This document shows, piece after piece, positions 6,457 to 12,159 of a stretch of DNA of 12,159 bases. The notes below the pieces were generated by a model. The model was not told the DNA's origin. It searched no databases and saw nothing but the letters and a program-made list of their open reading frames with translations. The stretch is from an uncultured Oscillibacter sp. GTDB lineage: Bacteria > Bacillota > Clostridia > Oscillospirales > Oscillospiraceae. Both the position numbers and the translations under genes were made by a program. Location: positions 1 through 12,159 of the forward strand of contig URTS01000051.1 in the NCBI GenBank assembly GCA_900550685.1, in the 5' to 3' direction. Within the stretch, counting starts at the first letter, position 1; the number at the start of each line of letters is the position of its first letter.

Positions 6457-6490
6457 TCTGCCGAAAATTTCCCCGGATTTTCGGCAGAAT
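6457..6490. promoter_or_regulatory. Perfect 13-bp palindrome between divergent ade and polA
   Basis: TTCTGCCGAAAAT, an 8-base spacer TTCCCCGG, then ATTTTCGGCAGAA. The arms are perfectly complementary. It lies 18 bases upstream of the ade -35 and about 52 bases upstream of the polA -35. Only a short TTTT follows on the plus side, and no gene enters from the left on that strand, so terminator function is unlikely. It may be an operator for a dimeric regulator. The arms contain CCGAAAAT, loosely like half of a PurR box, but PurR of Bacilli is not expected in Clostridia. Confidence 0.5.
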
Positions 6491-6542
6491 TTTACAGCTG
6501 GCGGAAAGCGGAGCAGGGCGGCGGTTTTTCGGGGGAAATCCA

Positions 6543-6571
6543 TTGCGGAACGGTGAGAAATAGGGTATAAT
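6543..6571 (+). promoter_or_regulatory. Sigma-A promoter of the polA operon
   Basis: TTGCGG (6543-6548), 17-base spacer, TATAAT (6566-6571). The -10 is perfect and the -35 matches three of six. The leader would be about 30 bases to the ATG at 6610 and carries GGAGG. Confidence 0.75.
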
Positions 6572-6609
6572 ACTTACAATTGTGCCATTCTGATTCCGGA
6601 GGTTTTCCC

Positions 6610-9261
6610 ATGAAATGCATGGTCATTGACGGCAATTCCATCATCAACCGGGCCTATTACGGCATCCGGCCCCTGACCAACCGGGAGGGGCTGTATACCC
6701 ATGCCGTTTTCGGCTTTCTTACCACGCTGCTGCGATTGAAGGAGGAAGAACAGCCGGACGCCCTGTGCGTCACCTTTGACCTTCACGCCCCCACCTTCCG
6801 CCACAAGGCGGACGAGGCCTACAAGGCCACCCGGAAGCCCATGCCGGAGGAGCTGCGGATGCAGGTGCCGGTGCTGAAAGAGGTGCTGGACGCATTGAAC
6901 ATCCCCCGCTACGAGCTGGAGGGCTGGGAGGCTGACGACCTCATCGGCACCATCTCCCGGAAATGCGAGGTGGCGGGCTGGGACTGCGTGGTGGTGACAG
7001 GAGACAAGGATTCCCTTCAGCTCATCACCGACCGCACTAAGGTGAAGCTGGTGTCCACCCGCATGGGCCAGACCACCACCAAGGATATGACCCCGGAGAC
7101 TTTCCGGGAGCAGTACGGCTTTGACCCCATCCATATGATCGATTTGAAGGCCCTCATGGGGGATGCCTCCGACAATATCCCCGGCGTGCCGGGGGTGGGG
7201 GAAAAGACCGCCATGGACCTTATTCAAAAATATGGCAGCATCGAAGCCATTTATGAAAAGCTGCCGGATATCGACGCCAAGCCCGCCGCCGTCAAGAAGC
7301 TGACGGCGGGGGAGGAGGCCGCCCGTCATTCCTATTGGCTGGCTACCATCGTCACCGACGCGCCCCTGTCCTTTGACCCGGCGGAAAACCGGGTCCAGGT
7401 GCCGGGTCCGGAGGCATACCCCCTGTTCCTGCGGCTGGAATTTTCCAAGCTGATTGAGAAGATGAACCTGCGGCCGGAGGAAGCGGCCCCGGCGGAGACG
7501 GCCCCGGATGTCACCGTCACGGTGGAGTGCGTCACAGCGGAGGAGCAGGCCCGGAAGCTGCTGGATCTGTTCCGGAAGGCGGACCATGTGACGGTGCTGG
7601 CTCTGCCGGACCTCTCCGGCGTCATCGCGGACTGCGGCACCGGGGCGGACACCGCCCTGTCGGCGGAGTTTTTCTTTGAGCGGTACACCGGGGACTGGAA
7701 CGCCCTGCTGAACGCACTGTTTGCTGGTAATATTAAAAAGGTGAGCCACAATGTGAAGGACCTGACCCGGACCCTGCTGGAAAACGGCCTGAACGCCGAG
7801 GGCTTCGTGTTTGACACGGCCCTGGCCGCCTATCTGGCGGATGCCACCAGCGGCAAGTATGAGATCGGCCAGCTGTTTGCCGCCTATTTCCACACGGAGC
7901 TGGTGAAGCCCGCCTATCTGGACCCGGATGCCTTCTCCCTGCTGGGGGATACCGCCGGGGCGGAAGCCTCCTTCCACAGCTATACCGCTGCCGTGGAGGC
8001 GCTGTACGGCGTGCTGGCTCCCCGGCTGAAGGAATTGAATCTGGAAGAACTGTATCATACGGCGGAGCTGCCGCTGTGCCGGGTGCTGGCGGAGATGGAG
8101 CTGGCGGGCTGCCGGGCGGACAAGGGGGCGCTGGTGTCCTTCGGAGAAATGCTCTCCGAAAAGGCCGATGCCCTGGAGCAGGATATTTACAATATGGCCG
8201 GGGAGGAATTCAACATCAACTCTCCCAAGCAGCTGGGGGAAATCCTGTTCGGCAAGCTGGGGCTGCCCCACGGCAAAAAGACGAAAACCGGCTGGTCCAC
8301 CAATGCCGACGTGCTGGAAAAGCTGCGGTATGAGGCCCCCATCGTGGGGGCGGTGCTGGAATACCGGCAGTACACGAAATTGAAGTCCACCTATGCCGAG
8401 GGCCTTTTGAAGGCCATGGACCCGGACGGCCGCATCCGCACCCGGTTCCAGATGACCGTTACCGACACCGGGCGGCTCAGTTCCCGGGAGCCGAATCTGC
8501 AGAATATTCCCACCCGCACCGACCTGGGCAGTGAGATTCGGAAGATGTTCATTCCGGCAGAGGGCTGCGTTCTGGTGGATGCGGACTACTCCCAGATCGA
8601 ACTGCGGCTGTTGGCCCACATTTCCGGAGACACCGCCATGCAGGCGGCATTTACCTCCGGAGCGGACATCCACACCGCCACGGCGGCCCAGGTGTTCCAC
8701 GTGGACCCTGCCGACGTGACCCACGAGATGCGCCGCCGGGCCAAGGCCGTGAACTTCGGCATTGTCTACGGCATTTCCGCATTTTCCCTGAGCCAGGACA
8801 TCGGCGTGACGGTGGCGGAGGCGAAGGCCTATATGGAGGCATATTTTGCCACCTTCCCCGGCGTGCGGAAGTATATGGACGATGTGGTGGCCCAGGCCAA
8901 GGAGCGGGGCTATGTGGAGACGCTGTTCCACCGGCGGCGGGACCTGCCGGAGATCAAGTCTTCCAATTTCAATATGCGCTCCTTCGGGGAGCGGGTGGCG
9001 CTGAACATGCCCATTCAGGGCACGGCGGCGGATATCATGAAGCTGGCCATGGTGGCCGTGGAAAAGCGGCTGAAAAGGGAACTGCCGGAGGCCAAGCTGG
9101 TCTTACAGGTCCACGATGAACTGATCGTGGAGTGCCCGGAGGGCCAGGCGGCAGCGGCGGCGAAGCTGCTGGAGGAGGAAATGGAGCAGGTGGCTCACCT
9201 GTCCGTCCCCCTGACGGCGGAGGCCCACTGGGGCCGCAACTGGCTGGAAGCCAAGGGATAA
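6610..9261 (+). CDS. polA: DNA polymerase I
   Basis: Fills gaps and removes RNA primers in lagging-strand synthesis and excision repair. It has 883 residues, normal for Firmicutes. The 5'-3' exonuclease domain (about 1-290) keeps its acidic metal ligands: VIDGNS with Asp7, FDLH with Asp57, EADD (107-110), GDKD (131-134) and LMGDASDNIPGVPG (182-195). The middle 3'-5' exonuclease-like domain (about 310-480) lacks the DxE motif: its first strand reads VTVLALPDLSG. It should therefore have no proofreading, as in Bacillus and Thermus Pol I. The polymerase domain has TDTGRLSSREPNLQNIP, motif A DADYSQIELR (catalytic Asp659), motif B RRRAKAVNFGIVYG (708-721, Lys712) and motif C QVHDE (Asp836, Glu837). 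ATG at 6610 has GGAGG seven bases upstream; an in-frame TTG at 6580 lies before that site and is rejected. First gene of a probable four-gene unit. Confidence 0.97.
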   Translation: MKCMVIDGNSIINRAYYGIRPLTNREGLYTHAVFGFLTTLLRLKEEEQPDALCVTFDLHAPTFRHKADEAYKATRKPMPEELRMQVPVLKEVLDALNIPRYELEGWEADDLIGTISRKCEVAGWDCVVVTGDKDSLQLITDRTKVKLVSTRMGQTTTKDMTPETFREQYGFDPIHMIDLKALMGDASDNIPGVPGVGEKTAMDLIQKYGSIEAIYEKLPDIDAKPAAVKKLTAGEEAARHSYWLATIVTDAPLSFDPAENRVQVPGPEAYPLFLRLEFSKLIEKMNLRPEEAAPAETAPDVTVTVECVTAEEQARKLLDLFRKADHVTVLALPDLSGVIADCGTGADTALSAEFFFERYTGDWNALLNALFAGNIKKVSHNVKDLTRTLLENGLNAEGFVFDTALAAYLADATSGKYEIGQLFAAYFHTELVKPAYLDPDAFSLLGDTAGAEASFHSYTAAVEALYGVLAPRLKELNLEELYHTAELPLCRVLAEMELAGCRADKGALVSFGEMLSEKADALEQDIYNMAGEEFNINSPKQLGEILFGKLGLPHGKKTKTGWSTNADVLEKLRYEAPIVGAVLEYRQYTKLKSTYAEGLLKAMDPDGRIRTRFQMTVTDTGRLSSREPNLQNIPTRTDLGSEIRKMFIPAEGCVLVDADYSQIELRLLAHISGDTAMQAAFTSGADIHTATAAQVFHVDPADVTHEMRRRAKAVNFGIVYGISAFSLSQDIGVTVAEAKAYMEAYFATFPGVRKYMDDVVAQAKERGYVETLFHRRRDLPEIKSSNFNMRSFGERVALNMPIQGTAADIMKLAMVAVEKRLKRELPEAKLVLQVHDELIVECPEGQAAAAAKLLEEEMEQVAHLSVPLTAEAHWGRNWLEAKG

Positions 9262-9277
9262 AAAGGAGTTTTGACAT

Positions 9278-9766
9278 ATGGAAGAAAAGGGACTGCACGT
9301 CCGCATCGTGCCCATGACGGCGGACCATCTGGACGAGGTGGCGGAGCTGGAACGGATCTGCTTCACCACGCCCTGGAGCCGGAACATGCTGGCAGAGGAA
9401 CTGGACAACTACCTTTCCGCCTTTCTGGTGGCGCTGGATGATAACGGCAAGGTGGCGGGCTACGCCGGTTTGCAGGCGGTGCTGGACGAGGGGTATATCA
9501 CCAATGTGGCCGTCCGGCCGGACTGCCGGAAGCAGGGGGTGGCCAGCAAGCTTTTGCGGGTGTTTCTGGACTTTGCCCAGGCCAACCACCTGGCGTTTCT
9601 GACCCTGGAGGTCCGGGCCTCCAACTACCCAGCGATTGCCCTGTACGGCAGCCGGGGCTTCCGGGGCGTGGGCCGGCGCAAGAATTACTATGAGCATCCC
9701 CGGGAGGATGCCATCATTATGACAAGGGAGTTTGAACAGCATGGAACTGAGAATCCCGTCAGTTGA
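9278..9766 (+). CDS. rimI: RimI-type N-alpha-acetyltransferase
   Basis: A GNAT-fold enzyme predicted to acetylate the N-terminal residue of ribosomal protein bS18, using acetyl-CoA. It has 162 residues, slightly longer than the roughly 150 of the family. Features in order: CFTTPWSRNML (28-38), typical of RimI; ITNVAVRPDCRKQGVASKLL (74-93), with the acetyl-CoA pyrophosphate loop RKQGVA; LTLEVRASNYPAIALYGSRGF (108-128), with the likely general base Glu111 and acid Tyr123; and RRKNYYEHPREDAIIM (133-148). The start follows the polA stop by 16 bases, with AAAAGGAG in the gap. Its 3' end overlaps the next gene by 26 bases, so the two are probably coupled in translation. rimI often lies beside t6A genes such as tsaB and tsaD, and tsaD is indeed two genes downstream. 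Confidence 0.92.
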   Translation: MEEKGLHVRIVPMTADHLDEVAELERICFTTPWSRNMLAEELDNYLSAFLVALDDNGKVAGYAGLQAVLDEGYITNVAVRPDCRKQGVASKLLRVFLDFAQANHLAFLTLEVRASNYPAIALYGSRGFRGVGRRKNYYEHPREDAIIMTREFEQHGTENPVS

Positions 9767-10334
9767 ACAACTGAGGACGATTTATGACCGGGACCTGAAG
9801 GAAGCGTTTCCCACAGCGGAATTAAAACCCCTGCGGAATATTGAAAAGAGCTGGGCGGAGGGCTGGTACAAGCCCTACTGCCTCTTTGACGGCGACAACA
9901 TCGTGGGCGAAGCATTCCTCTGGCTGGGACATCCCGGCTGGGCGCTGCTGGACTATCTGTGCGTGGCTGATGGCTGCCGGAACAGCGGCATCGGTGCGTC
10001 CATCCTGCAGAAGCTGCGGGAGCGGGAGGGGGACACGGTGATCTTCGGGGAGTCCGAGGACCCGGACGATGCGCCTGACCACGACCTGGCGGTGCGGCGG
10101 CTGGGCTTTTATGCCCGCTGCGGACTGCGGATCGCCGGATACGATACGGAGATGTTCGGCGTCCATTATAAGACCCTGTACCTGGCGAACGGCCCGGTGG
10201 ATGACGCGGCGCTGATGGAAGAGCACCGGTTTGTATATGAGAATACTTTTTCTGCCGAGAAGTACCACAAATATGTCCGTATCCCCTTTGACCCCAAGGC
10301 CGCGCCGGGGCCCAAGGTGGCCTGGCAGCAGTAA
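9741..10334 (+). CDS. GNAT family N-acetyltransferase, substrate unknown
   Basis: A 197-residue soluble protein with a GNAT fold. The acetyl-CoA loop is CRNSGIGASIL (79-89), matching the R/Q-x-x-G-x-G/A pattern, and is preceded by the strand LLDYLCVADG. A later segment, AVRRLGFYARCGLR (117-130), resembles the conserved C-terminal part of the fold, where a tyrosine often acts as acid. It has little similarity to RimI outside these motifs. The tail beyond residue about 150 is not typical of the family and I cannot place it. ATG at 9741 is chosen because AAGGGAG ends ten bases upstream; an in-frame TTG at 9732 is a poorer choice. The gene starts inside rimI in another frame, indicating tight cotranscription. 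The substrate could be a small molecule or a protein; nothing in the sequence decides. Confidence 0.85.
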   Translation: MELRIPSVEQLRTIYDRDLKEAFPTAELKPLRNIEKSWAEGWYKPYCLFDGDNIVGEAFLWLGHPGWALLDYLCVADGCRNSGIGASILQKLREREGDTVIFGESEDPDDAPDHDLAVRRLGFYARCGLRIAGYDTEMFGVHYKTLYLANGPVDDAALMEEHRFVYENTFSAEKYHKYVRIPFDPKAAPGPKVAWQQ

Positions 10335-10373
10335 AGCGGCCTGTGCCTGATCACAAGAGAAAGAAGCATTGCT

Positions 10374-11381
10374 ATGAAGATTTTAGCCTTTGAATCCTCC
10401 TGCGACGAAACTGCCGTGGCAGTGGTGGAGGATGGACGGCACGTCCTGTCCGATGCCATCGCCTCCCAGGCGGATATGCACGCATTGTATGGCGGCGTGG
10501 TGCCGGAGATCGCCTCCCGGAAGCATGTGGAGGCCATCGCGGCCCTGACGGAAAAGGCCCTGGCGGACGCCCACTGCACCCGGCAGGACATTGACGCCGT
10601 GGCCGTCACCTATGCCCCGGGGCTCATCGGGGCCGTGCTGGTGGGACTCAGCTTCGCCAAGTCCATGGCCTACGGCCTGGGGGTGCCCCTGATCCCGGTG
10701 CACCATGTCCGGGGCCACATCGCCGCCAACTACCTGGCCTTTCCGGAGCTGGAGCCGCCGTTTCTGGCGCTGGCCATCTCCGGCGGCAACACCCTCATTG
10801 TGGATGTCCGGGACTACACGGATCTGAAGATCCTGGGGGCCACCCGGGACGACGCGGCGGGGGAGTGCTTCGACAAGGCGGCCCGGGTGCTGGGACTGCC
10901 CTATCCCGGCGGCGCACCCATGGACAAGCTGGCCCAGCAGTCCAAGGGCGGCGTCTACACTCTGCCCCATTCCCATGTGGAGGGGGCGCCGCTGGACATG
11001 AGCTTTTCCGGTCTGAAAACGGCGGTGGTGAATCTGGCCCATCACGCCGAGCAGACCGGCGAGCCCCTGGACGCTCCGGCATTGGCACGGGACTTTGCCC
11101 AGGCCGTCAGCGATACCCTGGTGCCCCGGGCCATGGAGGCCGCGCAGCAGGCGGGGCGCACCGTCATTGCCGCCGCAGGCGGCGTGGCGGCCAACTCCGT
11201 GATCCGTGGGGATCTGGAACGGGCCTGCGAAAAGGAGGGGTACACGCTGTATCTGCCGCCCCTGCGGTGGTGCGGCGACAACGGCGCCATGATCGGCGCT
11301 CAGGGGTACTATGAATATCTGGCGGGCCACACGGCGGGCATGGACCTGAACGCCTACGCTACCCGGGACATCAGCGAATAA
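10374..11381 (+). CDS. tsaD: tRNA N6-threonylcarbamoyladenosine transferase TsaD
   Basis: Transfers the threonylcarbamoyl group from threonylcarbamoyl-AMP to A37 of ANN-decoding tRNAs, acting with TsaB and TsaE in bacteria. It has 335 residues, normal length. Motifs: ESSCDET (7-13), GGVVPEIASRKH (40-51), PGLIGALLVG-like segment (82-91), metal site VHHVRGHIAANYL (109-121) with ligands His111 and His115, DDAAGECFDKAARVLGLPYPGG (159-180), SFSGLKT (210-216), AAGGVAANS (267-275) and CGDNGAMIG (300-308) with metal ligand Asp302. Two positions differ from the usual pattern: HxEGH is HVRGH, and SGGHT is SGGNT (136-140). The ligands themselves are kept, so it should be functional. The ribosome binding site is a weak AGAAAGAAG. 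It begins 39 bases after the GNAT gene and ends at a strong terminator, so it is probably last in the polA unit. No tsaB or tsaE is in this window. Confidence 0.96.
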   Translation: MKILAFESSCDETAVAVVEDGRHVLSDAIASQADMHALYGGVVPEIASRKHVEAIAALTEKALADAHCTRQDIDAVAVTYAPGLIGAVLVGLSFAKSMAYGLGVPLIPVHHVRGHIAANYLAFPELEPPFLALAISGGNTLIVDVRDYTDLKILGATRDDAAGECFDKAARVLGLPYPGGAPMDKLAQQSKGGVYTLPHSHVEGAPLDMSFSGLKTAVVNLAHHAEQTGEPLDAPALARDFAQAVSDTLVPRAMEAAQQAGRTVIAAAGGVAANSVIRGDLERACEKEGYTLYLPPLRWCGDNGAMIGAQGYYEYLAGHTAGMDLNAYATRDISE

Positions 11382-11396
11382 AAGCGGCGGAGCGTG

Positions 11397-11443
11397 AAAA
11401 AGGACACCGGCTCCGGCGGAGTGCCGGATTAGGTGTCCTTTTT
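11397..11443 (+). terminator. Intrinsic terminator after tsaD
   Basis: AAAAAGGACACC (11397-11408) pairs with GGTGTCCTTTTT (11432-11443) over 12 bp. The apical part CCGG-CTCCGGCGGAGTG-CCGG can fold further. It is 15 bases past the tsaD stop and ends the polA to tsaD unit. The A-run on the other side makes it potentially bidirectional. Confidence 0.9.
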
Positions 11444-11506
11444 GTCTGGTTTGGGTAAAATTTGGAAAAACTTTCGTGAAACAGGGTGGAAGCAGGCAGG
11501 GAGCCA

Positions 11507-11515
11507 TGCTATAGT
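11507..11515 (+). promoter_or_regulatory. Possible extended -10 promoter of the HAD gene
   Basis: TGCTATAGT is an extended -10 element (TGnTATAGT). The matching -35 region at 11487-11492 (TGGAAG) is poor. Transcription would start about 11522, giving a leader of only about 12 to 17 bases that begins at the ribosome binding site. Confidence 0.4.
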
Positions 11516-11532
11516 AACCAGGGAAAGGCGGT

Positions 11533-12159
11533 ATGGATATGGAACAATTTCACACGATCGACTTCAACGCCAAAAAGGGCTTTATCTGCGATATGGACGG
11601 CGTGATCTACCATGGGAATCAGATCCTTCCCGGCGTGCGGGAATTTATCCAGTGGCTGCATGATGAGCATAAGGAATATCTCTTTTTGACCAACAACAGC
11701 GGCTACACCCCCCGGGAACTGCACCAGAAGCTGGCCCGGATGGGGCTGGATGTGCCGGAGGAACACTTCTATACCAGCGCATTGGCCACCGCCGCCTTTT
11801 TAAAGGAGCAGGCGCCTGGCTGTTCCGTGTTCGCCATCGGCGAGGCGGGGCTTTTGAACGCCCTTTACGACGCGGGCTTTACCATGAACGATGTGAACCC
11901 GGACTATGTGGTGGTGGGCGAGGGGCGGGCCTACTCCCTGGACACCCTGACCAAGGCCACCAATCTGGTGATGGCGGGGGCCAAGCTCATCGGCGCCAAC
12001 TCCGACGTGTCCGGTCCCATTGAAAACGGCATCGCCCCGGCCTGCCGGGCCCTGGTGGCCCCCATCGAGATGGCCACCGGCAAGCAGGCGTATTTCTGCG
12101 GCAAGCCCAATCCCCTGATGATGCGCACCGGCCTGCGGCTGCTGGGCTGCCATTCCGCC
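11533..12159 (+). CDS. HAD-IIA family hydrolase, cut by right edge
   Basis: The N-terminal 209 residues of a haloacid-dehalogenase superfamily phosphatase of the NagD / 4-nitrophenylphosphatase type; about 50-60 residues are missing beyond the window. Motif I is ICDMDGVIYHG (18-28) with nucleophile Asp20 and acid Asp22. Motif II is FLTNNSG (51-57). A C2-type cap lies between about residues 80 and 185, with YVVVGEGRAYSLDTLTKATN and LIGANSDVSGPIENG. Motif III is GKPNP (190-194) with Lys191. Members dephosphorylate small metabolites such as phosphoglycolate, sugar phosphates or nucleotides; the substrate here cannot be assigned. Two in-frame ATGs compete: 11533, only four bases after GGAAAGG, and 11539, ten bases after it. 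Either is plausible and they differ by two residues. The gene follows the tsaD terminator and is a separate unit. Confidence 0.9.
   Translation, partial: MDMEQFHTIDFNAKKGFICDMDGVIYHGNQILPGVREFIQWLHDEHKEYLFLTNNSGYTPRELHQKLARMGLDVPEEHFYTSALATAAFLKEQAPGCSVFAIGEAGLLNALYDAGFTMNDVNPDYVVVGEGRAYSLDTLTKATNLVMAGAKLIGANSDVSGPIENGIAPACRALVAPIEMATGKQAYFCGKPNPLMMRTGLRLLGCHSA

Noticed and set aside
6324..6460. Purine riboswitch in the ade leader
   Set aside because: No conserved purine-aptamer core or three-way junction pattern could be found between the promoter and the start codon.
6457..6496. Palindrome as an intrinsic terminator
   Set aside because: No plus-strand gene enters from the left and the T-run is only four bases; on the minus strand no T-run follows at all.
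6574..8931. 785-codon minus-strand frame opposite polA
   Set aside because: polA is unmistakable on the plus strand; this frame has no recognisable domain and crosses the polA promoter.

Overview
This window reads as chromosomal DNA from a GC-rich anaerobic Clostridia, most likely an Oscillospiraceae-type gut bacterium. That is an inference from protein style: a hexameric clostridial-type glutamate dehydrogenase, a SleB-type hydrolase carrying a copper-amine-oxidase-like stalk domain, AGGAG-type ribosome binding sites and sigma-A promoters. No rRNA, tRNA, CRISPR array or intact mobile element was seen.

Layout. Positions 1 to about 1080 are visibly lower in GC than the rest (24 of 60 bases are G or C in 541-600, against 42 of 60 in 8881-8940). 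This part holds one intact small gene of unknown function on the minus strand (410-910), a short fragment just upstream of it that resembles the tail of a secreted toxin, and a broken or unstarted reading frame running off the left edge. From about 1100 rightwards the DNA is GC-rich core genome: gdhA (minus), a TIGR04255-family gene (minus), a secreted cell-wall hydrolase (plus), adenine deaminase ade (minus), then a plus-strand cluster polA - rimI - GNAT acetyltransferase - tsaD, and finally the start of a HAD-IIA phosphatase gene cut by the right edge.

Transcription units are clearly delimited. Intrinsic terminators lie after gdhA, the TIGR04255 gene, ade and tsaD. Good promoter matches precede gdhA, the TIGR04255 gene, ade and polA. 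polA, rimI, the GNAT gene and tsaD are closely packed or overlapping and probably share the polA promoter, joining DNA repair and replication with protein acetylation and tRNA t6A modification. gdhA (ammonia assimilation) and ade (adenine to hypoxanthine plus ammonia) both deal with nitrogen but are separately transcribed.

The most interesting signals are a perfect match to the WalR binding consensus in front of the cell-wall hydrolase, the toxin/immunity-like remnant at the low-GC left end, a perfect 13-bp palindrome between the divergent ade and polA promoters, and two substitutions in conserved TsaD motifs. I found no convincing large new system; most of the window is ordinary core genome.
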